Assembly: GCA_024761205.1 (NCBI GenBank)
Contig: JAMASS010000021.1
Span: 20,494-84,493 of the forward strand
DNA from: Limisphaerales bacterium
Lineage (GTDB): Bacteria; Verrucomicrobiota; Verrucomicrobiia; Limisphaerales; AAA164-E04
Direction: 5' to 3'
Length of the DNA: 64,000 bases
Below the pieces are notes generated by a model. It worked only from the letters and a program-made list of their open reading frames with translations. It was not told the DNA's origin and searched no databases. Both the position numbers and the translations under genes were made by a program. This document shows positions 19,812 through 29,570 of this stretch, piece by piece (position 1 is the stretch's first letter; every line of letters starts with the position of its first letter).

Positions 19812-22115
19812 CTAGGGCAACCGGAGAACATCCTCCCCTATTACCACCGGATCACTCGCCAAACGCTCCAACACCTTCAATTCCTGCTTCAAATCTTCGT
19901 CTCCAATGGCCTCTATCTCTGCAGCAAAATATTCCTTAAACTGCCCAAACAGCTCCCGATACGAATGATCCACGAACAACGGCATCGGTCGTCGTTCCCA
20001 TTCGCCTAAGTTGATCTTCAGCCACGGGGGCGGAGTGGGAATGCCCCAATGCGGATGAACCAATGGTCGAATAATCGGCCGATCTTCATGGTAGCTGGAT
20101 CGTTCGTCGAGAATCCAGTTCTTGAGAAAGTTGACGTAACGGGCCAGCAAGATGCCTTTGCGGATGCCGGAATTGTCAAAGTGCTGGCCATCAGGGTTGA
20201 CGAACTCCAGCATGGTCTCATTGGTAAATTGTTCGCCAACCCGGTTCTCATAGCTGGTCGAGAGCTTCAACTCGCTGTTTTCCACCTCGGGATTGCGTGA
20301 AAGCTTTAGCAGTATCAATCCGCCCCGCGTCTGGCCATCCTGGGTTCGCGACGGGAAAAGTGTGTTGACGCGGAAGACTTCACCCGTGGCTTCGTCCGCT
20401 TCGGGAGAACCGTAGACCTTCTCGATGCTCCACCCTTCTCCCTCCAAAGCGAGCCGCAAATCAAAGGCCAATGGCGTAACCATGAAATCAAATCCCTCAT
20501 CCATTCGCTCGATGAACTGAGCCGGTGAGTGCACCGAATGATAATTCGCGCCTCGGTTCTTGGTGATGCTTTCGATTAGGTCGGTATTGAAGTCAACTCC
20601 AACCCCAATGACAGTCGAATAGATCCGCTTTGCAGCGTTGTCCTCAATCATGCCAATCAATCCCTCACGGCTGGTCTCGCCCAGATTGGGCATGGCGTCG
20701 GTCACAAAGATGATGCGATTCTCGCTCACTGTGGGATCAATCTCCAATAAGCTGCTATATTGACCGGTAGCTCCCTTCATCCCGGCAGCCATGTTGGTGC
20801 CGCTGAAGGCGCGCAAACGAGTGACCCGGCGACGAACATCTTCCATATTAAGATTCTCGACCTTGGCCAAAGGTTGAACCAAACGCGCCTCACTGTTGAA
20901 CGAGACAACACCGATGCGATCTTCCGGATCGAGATGATCGAACAGCACCGTCACCGCCTCGATGGCGATATCGATCTTCAACAGTGTCGATTCTTCATCG
21001 GTTAATTCATGTTGAATCCCTGCCCCATCATGGAAGAACCGGTTGAACGGACTATCCATGGATCTGGAAACATCCAACACGACGGTCAGGTTCAACTGCT
21101 TGCGCACGAAATCACTTTCCTTAATGCCAGAGTTAAGTCCCACCGCAAGATATCGCTCTTCTTGCCCGGAGATCGGATCCGGCGAAACGGCTTGCGCGTA
21201 GGACGGACAGAACAGTTCCTCGCAAGGCGCCGTCAGTCCCGCATCAAAAAAGTAACCAAGAAAGAGACCCTCATAAGTCACGTCCGTAGACAAGGGAAGG
21301 AACTCGTTCTCAATGTTCTGACGGAAATTGCCAATGTCATTCGCCCCACCGACGGCAAACCCAAGGTTCGATCTGCCACTCCGTCCCAGCGAGGCGGTTG
21401 GCGGCAATGGCGCAGCCCTGTCAAACACATCGCCGATTTCAAAGCCCAATTGAGCCTCGGGGATGAGCTGCACCACTCCCGGAACGGATTCGAGTCCACT
21501 ATCCAAACCCAAAAGATTCAGTCCGATGATGTTAGCGCCACGAAGTGAAGCGTCCCTTATATCGACCCCTTCCAATCGCGTCGCCCGGAGATCGGCGCCC
21601 CGGAGATCGGCTTTTGAAAGATTTGCATCTCGAAGATCAGCGCCCGAGAGATCCGCATATCTTAAGTCTGCGCCTGAGAGATTCGCTCCGGCAAGATTAA
21701 GCAACGAGAGGTCAAGTCCAGACAACTCTGCGCCTTCCAAGTCCAAAGGCAATTGAGCAATCTGAAAGAAACCGATCACTCCTGTCCGAGGTTCGACCTC
21801 CAAAACACGGCTACCCATCTTCGCCCGAGATAACTCCCCCAAGGGCTCCCATGTCTGGAGGTCAAAACTCCGATGAACTCGATACCGAGGCTCAAGGACG
21901 GGATGCCTTGCTTGGATGTCTTCGCGCAAACGCAGGTTGAGTCCGGTCGCTGATCGTTCCAACAGCAGCCCGCTGACCCCGTCTTCTGCCTTCAGGATCC
22001 AACCCCACTGAGCCACGATGCAGGCTAACCAAAACCCAATCCCTACGCTCCCTTTCAACACATTGCCAAGTATATTCATCCTTAGACCCTCGTAAGCACT
22101 GCTGTTTGATGACAC
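19812..22115 (-). CDS. Secreted pentapeptide-repeat and von Willebrand factor A domain protein
   Basis: 767 residues. Met1 or Met13 precedes a signal-peptide-like segment (VGIGFWLACIVAQWGWIL). Residues about 130-210 are pentapeptide repeats (ANLSGADLRYADLSGADLRD and more), which fold as a right-handed beta-helix. From about 320 a VWA domain follows with the MIDAS motif LDVSRSMDS and later SGTNMAAGMKGA and IIFVTDAMPNLGE. The C-terminal part, with PLAFDLRLALEGEGW, resembles the region after VWA in YfbK-like proteins. It probably binds metal-dependent ligands outside the cytoplasm. I cannot say which. The frame is intact, between debris on both sides. Confidence 0.82.
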   Translation of the reverse strand: MSSNSSAYEGLRMNILGNVLKGSVGIGFWLACIVAQWGWILKAEDGVSGLLLERSATGLNLRLREDIQARHPVLEPRYRVHRSFDLQTWEPLGELSRAKMGSRVLEVEPRTGVIGFFQIAQLPLDLEGAELSGLDLSLLNLAGANLSGADLRYADLSGADLRDANLSKADLRGADLRATRLEGVDIRDASLRGANIIGLNLLGLDSGLESVPGVVQLIPEAQLGFEIGDVFDRAAPLPPTASLGRSGRSNLGFAVGGANDIGNFRQNIENEFLPLSTDVTYEGLFLGYFFDAGLTAPCEELFCPSYAQAVSPDPISGQEERYLAVGLNSGIKESDFVRKQLNLTVVLDVSRSMDSPFNRFFHDGAGIQHELTDEESTLLKIDIAIEAVTVLFDHLDPEDRIGVVSFNSEARLVQPLAKVENLNMEDVRRRVTRLRAFSGTNMAAGMKGATGQYSSLLEIDPTVSENRIIFVTDAMPNLGETSREGLIGMIEDNAAKRIYSTVIGVGVDFNTDLIESITKNRGANYHSVHSPAQFIERMDEGFDFMVTPLAFDLRLALEGEGWSIEKVYGSPEADEATGEVFRVNTLFPSRTQDGQTRGGLILLKLSRNPEVENSELKLSTSYENRVGEQFTNETMLEFVNPDGQHFDNSGIRKGILLARYVNFLKNWILDERSSYHEDRPIIRPLVHPHWGIPTPPPWLKINLGEWERRPMPLFVDHSYRELFGQFKEYFAAEIEAIGDEDLKQELKVLERLASDPVVIGEDVLRLP

Positions 22116-22319
22116 CCATACAAGTTAAAGTCAAGCACTGAATTTCGAGATTCTTTGATGGCTTGAGACCCTAAACAGAAACGGAAATGCGTCAGCCCTT
22201 AATTCACCTCAACCCCCCTCCAAGATCAGCCATACATAGGCTTTCAAATCAAATCTACGCTTGATCTCGGTGAATCGGTTTATCCGACAATATCGGCTAT
22301 AGTGGAAATTGTAGTCATG

Positions 22320-22672
22320 GCAAGACGATGCCACGGTTCATGAGATCAATTGTCCACAATGCTTCAGCGAGAAGGTCACGAAGCGTTTGCGCCGACATCT
22401 CCGTCGGAAGTGCTCTCAATGCAATGACATCCAGAAACCCTGCCGCCCTCGTTATCACGGATATGCTCATGCCGGAATCGGATGGAATTGAGATCATCAC
22501 CCAAGCCAAGAAAAAACAAATCCGGCCTGCGATGTATCGCCATCTCCCTGCCACGCTCCCAAGGATATCCTTCTTCGAGCCGCAAAACAACTTGAGGCGC
22601 TCGAATCCTTGCAAAAGCCATTTGAACGAGCGGATCTGATCCGGTTGGTTAATCGATCGCCATCTCCTTGCT
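22320..22672 (+). pseudogene. Response regulator receiver domain, pseudogene
   Basis: The core ALVITDMLMPESDGIEIITQ (about 22448-22507) contains the phospho-acceptor Asp in the D-x-x-MP-x-x-DG pattern of receiver domains. Upstream a different frame carries EGHEAFAPTSP. Downstream another carries AAKQLEALESLQKPFERADL, which includes the conserved KPF. At least two frameshifts are needed to join them, and no output domain is present, so it would have been a single-domain CheY-like protein. Confidence 0.7.
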
Positions 22673-23086
22673 AGCCACAAGGGATTTTTCAGAATCTCAA
22701 GGCTGGAGGCCGATTTTCTTTTTGCGAGAGAAGCTTACTGCGGTAGGGCCAGCAGCCGATAGGAATCGGCTCGAATATCCGTCCGCGTCTCCGTTTGTTA
22801 AATAAGCGAATTTATCTTCGCGCTACTCATTCATCGCTCGGCTTGCTGCGGTTGTCTTGCGCGCGCTCCCGGTGTCGTTGAAAGGCGGTGCATTTGGCAA
22901 GACCGGAGGCATTGAGTAGGGGAGTGCGGCGATCTTTCGTCACTTTGGCTTGCACCGCGTGAGGGAGCTGCACCGTGATTGCACACTATTTGCAAATCAT
23001 CTTCCCCTCGACTGTAACTGTATCTCAAGGGTTGATTTTTGATCTGGAATGGATAGGGGTTCCGGATAGAACAACCAAAATACCCC
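22673..23086. other. Region without a recognisable gene
   Basis: 414 bases between a dead response regulator and a dead pseudopilin. Only short open frames in conflicting directions are seen. Nothing with a family motif, RNA signature or terminator was found. Confidence 0.4.
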
Positions 23087-23400
23087 ATGCAGAAGAACGA
23101 TCTCTCTCAACCCTCTCGGTTAGGACTCGCCCTGATCGAACTCCTTGTCGTCATAGCCATTATTGCCATGCTGGCTGGCGTGTTGCTTCCGGCGCTCTCC
23201 AAGGCGAAAACGGAAGCCTAGGGAATCAAGTGCATGAACAACCACAAGCAGCTCGTCCTTGGATGGACGCTCTACGCCGCGGACTTTGATGACAAATGTG
23301 CCAATAATTTCACGATTCCTGGAACCGAACAAGCGATCACCTCAGGCCTATTCAACAACCGGGTCAACAAAATCATGAGCTGGAGGCAAGCAGTTCGGTG
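23087..23400 (+). pseudogene. Type II secretion/pilus-like pseudopilin (DUF1559-like), pseudogene
   Basis: ATG 23087 opens MQKNDLSQPSRLGLALIELL, a prepilin-type leader and membrane helix. Gly-Leu-Ala-Leu-Ile-Glu shows the processing site and Glu5. An in-frame TAG at 23219-23221 interrupts the gene after 44 codons. The same frame continues with CMNNHKQLVLGWTLYAADFD, the conserved segment after the helix, and then loses the family signal near 23400. An intact paralogue lies at 24441-25181 on the other strand. Confidence 0.8.
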
Positions 23401-23439
23401 CGCGATCACAGCGTCACCCACTGGTTGCCCAATCCCTCT

Positions 23440-24230
23440 GCGCCGCCTTTTTAACCGGCATCCTCTTTTGGGTTTATTGTCAATGGAAGCTGCCCGGCCG
23501 CATTCGCGTGCTCAACTAAAAATGTTATTGCCCTTCGGTGCCAAGGTCCTCTTGATCAGCACACTCGAGTTTTTTCAATAATCTGCACAGCATCCTCATC
23601 GGCCGTCTGTTCAATTCAGCCGCTCTCGGCTTTTATGCCCGGGTCAAATCGCTCCAGCAGTTTGCCACGGTCAACATCACCAATCCCCGGTCACAAGTAG
23701 AGACTATCCGTCCCTCGCAAAGGTCCAACATGATAAACGTCAGGTCCTTCTCGCCCACGACAAGGTCTTCTCCCTGACCACGTTCTTAATCTTTCCGGTT
23801 TCCGCCAGTCTTGCGTTTTTTTACAGCAGATCTGCTGATCCTGTTCCTCCTCAGCGCCAAGTGTCTCCCCGCTGTGCACTTCTTAAAAATATTTTGCATC
23901 ATCGGGGCCCTAAATCCGGTCCGCCAACAGTGCTCCAACGCACTGAAAGCTTTGGGACACTTAAATACCATCAAGAAGCTTCAGCTCACGGGGGCGTTGC
24001 CTTTTCCCTGGTTGCTCTCCTCATCAACTATCGGTAAGGGGTTGAAGCCATGATTTGAGGTGCCTACCGCTCTCCTGGTGGCAAGCTTCATGATCGCCGT
24101 TTCACGATTCCTTGAATTTCCGGTTTTGAAACAATTGACCTGCATCATTCCCTATGCCACCCGCTTCAGCCGTCATGGGCGTCGTCATCTACAGCCTCCC
24201 CATATAAAAAAATGGCATCGCTGCTTAAGC
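23440..24230 (+). pseudogene. Polysaccharide flippase (Wzx/WzxC-like, MOP superfamily), pseudogene
   Basis: Segments found in order in different frames: LTGILFWVYCQWKLPGRIRV (near 23450), LLPFGAKVLLISTLEFF (near 23530), then FNNLHSILIGRLFNSAALGF with YARVKSLQQFATVNI. FPSLAKVQHDKRQVLLAHDK comes near 23720 and a membrane stretch FSLTTFLIFPVSASLAFFY. The LIG-x-LFNSAALGFY block is characteristic of lipopolysaccharide flippases. Stops (for example TAA within 23500-23520) and frame changes break it throughout. The N-terminal half is missing. It fits loss of O-antigen or exopolysaccharide assembly. Confidence 0.75.
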
Positions 24231-24440
24231 AACAGCTGTGGCTGCTGTAACCGGTTCTCCCTTTGCTATGCCTTCAGTTGCTGGGGGATCCGAGCGCCCA
24301 TGTTCCTCGAATGCTCAAGCACGATCCGTCGCCGACTAAATCATCCAACCGCTGGCACATTCACAAACAAGCATGTCCGCACTCCTTCCGTAACCCCAAG
24401 TCAACAATGTCCCTGAACTTATGAGTGACGTTAGGAATGG

Positions 24441-25181
24441 CTACTGCCTCGCAGAATTCTGTGCCATCGGGGCTCGTTGCTCGCGAAACAAGTCCGTGAC
24501 AATCTCTTGGGCGGGCAAGTAACCGGCGTGACCGTCCAAATAGACGAAGTTGGCCCCCTGATTGTGCCGCTTCTCTGCAATCCGACGCTCGCCGTTCAGC
24601 TGCCCGGTTGTTTCGTTGTAAGGCAAATGCGTTGGCGCCCAAACATCATTCAGATCAGTCTGCGCATCTTGGTAGCCGGTAATAATGGGGCGCCAGGAAC
24701 CATTCTCATTGTCTCCCAAATGCAGGGTATCACTGGGTATTTGGAAAGCAGTGATCTTTGAGGGACCAATCTGCTCGCTACCGACCATATCCGTTGGATC
24801 TTTAAACTTCCATGCGTTGATGACATAAGTGATGATCTGCTTTTTCTTCGGATAACTCGGACACTTGTAGATGCGAATACCCCGGAAATCCTCGTCCGTT
24901 CCCCCCTCCGGCATGAACGGCATGTAGACAAAGAACCAAGGATAGCCGTTACCTCGAGGAATGAATCCATCGTTTTCATCCGAATACATGAGCATCGCCA
25001 ATCCGACTTGTTTGAGATTGTTGATACAAGCAATACTCTTGGCCTTGGCCTTCGCCTTGCCTAGTGCAGGTAACAACATACCGGCCAAAATGGCGATAAT
25101 CGCAATGACAACCAAGAGTTCGATGAGGGTGAAGCCTGTCCCAGAACAGAACCGGCCTTGAATTCGGTTACGTGCATTCAT
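24441..25181 (-). CDS. Prepilin-type N-terminal cleavage/methylation protein (pseudopilin, H-X9-DG type)
   Basis: 246 residues. The N-terminus has a 15-residue basic leader, then the prepilin peptidase site and helix [20 protein letters not shown] with Glu5. It continues with [20 protein letters not shown]. The C-terminal region carries [20 protein letters not shown], the Verrucomicrobia/Planctomycetes-type H-x9-DG signature. Such proteins are numerous in these phyla; their roles (secretion or sensing) are mostly unknown. The frame is complete, although its neighbours on the left are pseudogenes. Confidence 0.92.
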   Translation of the reverse strand: MNARNRIQGRFCSGTGFTLIELLVVIAIIAILAGMLLPALGKAKAKAKSIACINNLKQVGLAMLMYSDENDGFIPRGNGYPWFFVYMPFMPEGGTDEDFRGIRIYKCPSYPKKKQIITYVINAWKFKDPTDMVGSEQIGPSKITAFQIPSDTLHLGDNENGSWRPIITGYQDAQTDLNDVWAPTHLPYNETTGQLNGERRIAEKRHNQGANFVYLDGHAGYLPAQEIVTDLFREQRAPMAQNSARQ

Positions 25182-25421
25182 AAATCTCGCAGTTATTCCG
25201 GTACACTTATCCCCTAGGAGACAAGTGACAACTTAAACGGAATATCGTTCTTCTTACCGAAGATTCGGCGAATTGGGAAGTACAAGCTGGAATTTTTCCG
25301 GGCCCCACGAAAGAGATAGGACGGGACTCATCACGTTCAATTGCACTCCGATAAACTACTCTGTGTCTCAGCGTGAGACTTGATTCATTCGTCATGCCCT
25401 ACGTCACAGGTTCTACCACCG

Positions 25422-26411
25422 TCATTCAAGCAGGCCAAACTGCTGCCACAGACCCTCAAGCTCGCTGTGCTCAAGCGTCCCGTCGTGCAGGACCAGACGA
25501 TAGCGAAGCCGGGTTGGCCGTTCAGTCGATAAGGCCGCGGGATCACGACCCGGCCATTGGGGATTCTGCATGCTCCTCTTCGCCCTAAGTATCCACTTGA
25601 GCGGAAACGCCGGATGGGTAGGATGCACCATCATGGTAAAACCTCTCCTGCGGCCTTCATACGTCCCGCTGACATCCATCCACGCACCGCCATCAACAGC
25701 CGTTCGAGCAGGTATGACGGGTCCCACTTGCCCCTCAAATCGGACATCGTCAGCCAACTGAATTCTCGGCGAGAAGCCGCCGTAGCCTTTGTCATCCTCG
25801 CTGCCTCCAATAGAAATCCCGTCAACGAGCGCCGTGAAGCGAAGGTCAATATCCAAAACACGATAACGATCCTCAGATCGCCAAGCCGTGATGATGGCCG
25901 ATTCCCGAACTGGCCTAATGGAATCCGAGGGCTGAACCGGATCCGGCACCACCCAGTCACGGACGACCTTCAGCGTCGCGCTGTCACTCGTGATCTCCGT
26001 GGTCAGCCAAGAGCCAGGCTCATCTGGAGCCAACCATTGGGTGCCCTGGCAGAGCCAGGGGTCGGCCAGCGATCTTCCATTCTGCCGCAGTTGATGCCAC
26101 GTCCAGAAAACACCCCGATGATGATAGTGATCCTCGGGAAAATCCTCCGTCACCACGTCCCCGGCAGGATTCCGCAAAGGATGCATATAGTTGGATCGTG
26201 CGAACTTCCCATCAAGAGACCGAGGCCCTAGTTGGAAGGTGAAAACTTCCTTGGCATCCTCAAATAAGACGACCCACTCATCCGCCTGCCTTCGCCAATC
26301 GAATACCTCAGATGCTTGAGACAGGCCGGCCACGTACGAAAAAAGCGCCCCACAAGACCATGCACCAAACCATCGAAAGTGTTTCGGAATCAGATGGACA
26401 CGGTGGTTCAC
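25422..26411 (-). CDS. DUF6807 (PmoA-like) family protein
   Basis: 329 residues with a signal-peptide-like N-terminus (WFGAWSCGALFSYVAGLSQAS). Family motifs include YMHPLRNPAGDVVTEDFPED directly followed by HYHHRGVFWTWHQL. It also has GYGGFSPRI and a C-terminal HPTHPAFPLKW. DUF6807 was formerly annotated methane oxygenase PmoA, but this is misleading; members are secreted proteins of carbohydrate-degrading loci and the activity is not settled. The ATG overlaps the stop of the upstream sugar dehydrogenase by four bases (26408-26411), so the two are translationally coupled and probably cooperate. Confidence 0.88.
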   Translation of the reverse strand: MNHRVHLIPKHFRWFGAWSCGALFSYVAGLSQASEVFDWRRQADEWVVLFEDAKEVFTFQLGPRSLDGKFARSNYMHPLRNPAGDVVTEDFPEDHYHHRGVFWTWHQLRQNGRSLADPWLCQGTQWLAPDEPGSWLTTEITSDSATLKVVRDWVVPDPVQPSDSIRPVRESAIITAWRSEDRYRVLDIDLRFTALVDGISIGGSEDDKGYGGFSPRIQLADDVRFEGQVGPVIPARTAVDGGAWMDVSGTYEGRRRGFTMMVHPTHPAFPLKWILRAKRSMQNPQWPGRDPAALSTERPTRLRYRLVLHDGTLEHSELEGLWQQFGLLE

Positions 26412-29137
26412 TCCTCATGAATTACCACACGAAAGAAGGAAGCGCTATCTTTTGCGATTAATCTCTCAATCACCCCCCGAGTTCCGCGCCGACCAAAAAA
26501 CGGCGACGGCTCGTCCAGATCAACCACTTGCCAGTCAGGGATCGCACTTAGCGTACTGGCCTGTTGCAATTCTATACGCAGCGTTTCATCAGAAACTCTG
26601 GGAAAGCCAATCAACAAGTTCTCACCGGATTGCTGCACGCTGATCCGCCAGACATCTTTCGCATCGCGTGGATTCGTTCCCAAACGGAATTCGAGCCGAT
26701 TGAGCAGTCGATCTTGATCGAAATCGCCATCCACAAGCGTCTCCGGTCCCTGGGAGGGTCCAAAGTAGCGCGCCACCCAGTCATCAAACGATTCCGGGGG
26801 CAACGCTTCAGTGATCCACTCATTCAATAAATCAATCGCATCTTGGTCGAGCACATTGGAGGCCACCGGCGGCATCCGACCTGAGCCCAGAGAACTAATC
26901 CGCCGCAAGATATCTGAAGCTCCAGGATCACCGGGAACCACGACCCGGCGTCCCTGATGGATCGAGGGATTGGCTAGGGCTCCGTTAATGATGCCGGATT
27001 GGCCAAACAAAGCATTGAACCGCCCATCCCACAAGCCGATCGCAGTCCCTCCGGGTTGATGACATTGGCTGCAGTTTGCCGCCAGGTAGGAGCGCACGCG
27101 GTGAGACAGACTCTGGCTCTTATCATTGACCGAAGCCGCCTGAGATAAGATCGACACATCACTTGGCGACTCCAAAAGGTAACCTGCCTGGCTAAGGGCC
27201 TGGATCTGATTCGCCTGACCGTTCCCGTATTGATAGGGTCGATTTAACTGCGAGGTTGAGAACCCCAAAGCGCCACCACCCGCTTTGGTGTGACAGGCAA
27301 GGCATTCGCTTCGACTGGGATACCGCCACACCTGTTCCTTCAATATCCCGTTGTCCTCCACCATAAAAGATTCATCCATTCCCTCCTCCGGAACCAGAAA
27401 AGCATTCTGCTGATCGTCATCCCAACGATATGTCATTCCATAAACACCCGACTCCTGTTGCACGATGAAACGCGTTTCCAAACGACGTCTCGAAGTCGGA
27501 TCGCCCTTCCTGATCTCCAAATCAAAATGCTTTATCCACACCATTCCAGAGGGGAACGCCCAGTTGCCCTCCGGTGAGAACCCGATCCGGTCATCTGCAT
27601 TGGGGACGCTAAACCACCGGCTCTTGATCGCCCCGTCAGACCAAAACGGCGCATTAATTGAATAAGGCACCACTCCTGGATTCGGGCTCAAGATCCGAAG
27701 ATCCGCAAACGCTCCGGTCGCAGCCAAACTTTTGGGCAACGGATCGCCCTCAACCACCTCGTCCTTGACCAACCGCCAAACACGATTGGAATTGAAATCC
27801 GCGAGCAGCACATCACCATTCCGCGGATCTGTGCCAAAAGCAGAGATAGCCGTTTCCCTAAGAATATTCTCCCACTCGGTGACCTCCGGCCCGTCATGGC
27901 GGAGCCACCAGACGTTGGCACTGACGTAGTCGGCGAAGATGTAGGCACCAAAAAGCTGTGCTAACCGAGACCCCCGATAAACCACGCCACCTGTCACTGA
28001 GCGCCCCTGGTTGCTTCCGCTGCCATGCGAGTAATCCAAGAGCGGGTCCTCCAGCACTACCCCCGCCGGCACGGGAGCCCGATTCGGTCCATTGATTTTT
28101 CCCTCCCGATAGTTCCAACCATAGTTTCCCCCTTTGACAATCAAGTTAATCTCCTCGCGTTGATTCTGGCCGACATCACCGGCATAGAGCTCGCCCGTGG
28201 CCGGATCGAAAGCCATTCGCCAAGGGTTCCTCAAACCCACCGCCCAAAATTCGGCATGCACTGCATTCGGATCGACAGCCTCGCCATTGAACTCCGTAAT
28301 CCCAACAAAGGGATTGTCTGCCGGCACCGAATAGTTGGCCCGCCCATCCTCATTAAACACCACGGCCGGATGCGGGTTCGGTTCGAGATTGCCGTTGCGC
28401 TTATCGACATCGAGCCGAAGGATCCCGGCAAAGAAATCTTTATCCAACAATTGGCTATTACGCAGACTATCGTTCGCGTTGCCCTCATCGCCCAACGCCA
28501 CGTAAAGATACCCATCGGGTCCAAAGTGCAGATCACCCCCGTTATGATTCCCGGCGTCATCGCGTTGACTGAATAGAATGACCTCAGAATCCGGCAACCC
28601 CGCGTCTGGGTTAGTCGGATCCACTTGAAAACGAGAGAGCCGATTCGGTGACCCTGAACCCCTGGCTGTGTAGAAAACAAAGAAGGTGCCGTTCCTCTGG
28701 TAGTCAGGATGAAAGGCCAAGCCCAAAAGTCCTTGCTCACCGGAACGGGACTCCACCCGATCCGTGAGCGATAAAAACGTCTGCCGAGTCGGGTTCTCCA
28801 AATCCGGAATCACGCGAATGCGGCCGGCTCGTTCCACCACGAAGAGCCGATAGGTCTCCCCGGGAGCGCTTACAATGGCGACCGGTTGGGAAAACGAACG
28901 AATACCCTCAAAGGCAAGCTCCAATCGAAAACCAGATGTTGGCAGACTTAATGGGAACGACAACGTTGTGTTGGCTACCCGCTCAATCGGCTGGGCTTGC
29001 CCGCAAACACCCGCACAAACCAGCAGTGCCCAAGCAAAATAACGTAAACATTTCAATCTCAATTCCGCCTCCAATTCTGATTCATCACTGAAACCTCGTC
29101 TCCCTATACTGCCGCATCCTTGCGGAGACAGCACCAA
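26408..29137 (-). CDS. PQQ-type sugar dehydrogenase (GSDH) fused to a diheme cytochrome c domain
   Basis: 909 residues. After a signal peptide (CLRYFAWALLVCAGVCGQAQ) comes a six-bladed glucose/sorbosone dehydrogenase propeller with QGLLGLAFHPDYQRNGTFFV, HNGGDLHFGPDGYLYVALGD, LRNPWRMAFDP and GGNYGWNYREG. After about residue 470 comes a cytochrome-like part with two heme-binding sites, ECLACH and NCSQCH, as in SO2930-type proteins. The C-terminus ends with a DGDFDQDRL calcium-site-like segment. It likely oxidises a sugar in the periplasm and passes electrons through its own hemes. The start is uncertain: ATG 29137 or TTG codons nearer the signal peptide. Confidence 0.88.
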   Translation of the reverse strand: MVLSPQGCGSIGRRGFSDESELEAELRLKCLRYFAWALLVCAGVCGQAQPIERVANTTLSFPLSLPTSGFRLELAFEGIRSFSQPVAIVSAPGETYRLFVVERAGRIRVIPDLENPTRQTFLSLTDRVESRSGEQGLLGLAFHPDYQRNGTFFVFYTARGSGSPNRLSRFQVDPTNPDAGLPDSEVILFSQRDDAGNHNGGDLHFGPDGYLYVALGDEGNANDSLRNSQLLDKDFFAGILRLDVDKRNGNLEPNPHPAVVFNEDGRANYSVPADNPFVGITEFNGEAVDPNAVHAEFWAVGLRNPWRMAFDPATGELYAGDVGQNQREEINLIVKGGNYGWNYREGKINGPNRAPVPAGVVLEDPLLDYSHGSGSNQGRSVTGGVVYRGSRLAQLFGAYIFADYVSANVWWLRHDGPEVTEWENILRETAISAFGTDPRNGDVLLADFNSNRVWRLVKDEVVEGDPLPKSLAATGAFADLRILSPNPGVVPYSINAPFWSDGAIKSRWFSVPNADDRIGFSPEGNWAFPSGMVWIKHFDLEIRKGDPTSRRRLETRFIVQQESGVYGMTYRWDDDQQNAFLVPEEGMDESFMVEDNGILKEQVWRYPSRSECLACHTKAGGGALGFSTSQLNRPYQYGNGQANQIQALSQAGYLLESPSDVSILSQAASVNDKSQSLSHRVRSYLAANCSQCHQPGGTAIGLWDGRFNALFGQSGIINGALANPSIHQGRRVVVPGDPGASDILRRISSLGSGRMPPVASNVLDQDAIDLLNEWITEALPPESFDDWVARYFGPSQGPETLVDGDFDQDRLLNRLEFRLGTNPRDAKDVWRISVQQSGENLLIGFPRVSDETLRIELQQASTLSAIPDWQVVDLDEPSPFFGRRGTRGVIERLIAKDSASFFRVVIHEE

Positions 29138-29158
29138 TCAATTCACCCCACAAACAAG

Positions 29159-29570
29159 CTAGATCGATGCCAAAACCTGCTTGATTAACGAGCCAATTTC
29201 GCCAAATCCGCATAACTTAGCAATCCAATCCTCCGGAATGCCGCACACAACCGCTTCACATGCGCCAAAACCACGCGCGCACAAATCTTCCAGCATCGCC
29301 TCCCATTGCGTCTTGTACGCCGAATACTTCCGCTGCTGAACCATCCATCAGTCAAGGCGTATCCAAAGCCACCGCCAAATGCCTCTCGGCTCGCGCCGCT
29401 TCAAAATGTCCTGCAACGTGTTCGTGAACCCAAACAACGCCGATATATTGAAGCCCCCCCCGAAGTCAGAATCGGGCGGTTGGCAAAAGCAAATGCGCCC
29501 GATACATCAACGGCATCAAAGGCCCGCAACTCATCGTCCCCTTTATCCTCACCGGCAAGATCGCCCCCTT
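29159..29570 (-). pseudogene. polA: DNA polymerase I, 5'-3' exonuclease domain fragment
   Basis: Reading down from 29570 in changing frames: LMPLMYRAH continuing as FAFANRPILTSGG (about 29490-29460), then FNISALFGFTNTLQDILKRR, LAVALDTP, QRKYSAYKTQWEAMLEDL and LAHVKRLCAAF. This order is that of the N-terminal FEN-like nuclease of PolA, where YRAHFAF, GFTNTL, VAFDT, YKAQREAMPEDL and VKRLCAAF are expected. Only about 130 codons remain, with several frameshifts, and no polymerase domain is found. It is a truncated relic, perhaps of the main polA gene or of a duplicate. Confidence 0.68.
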
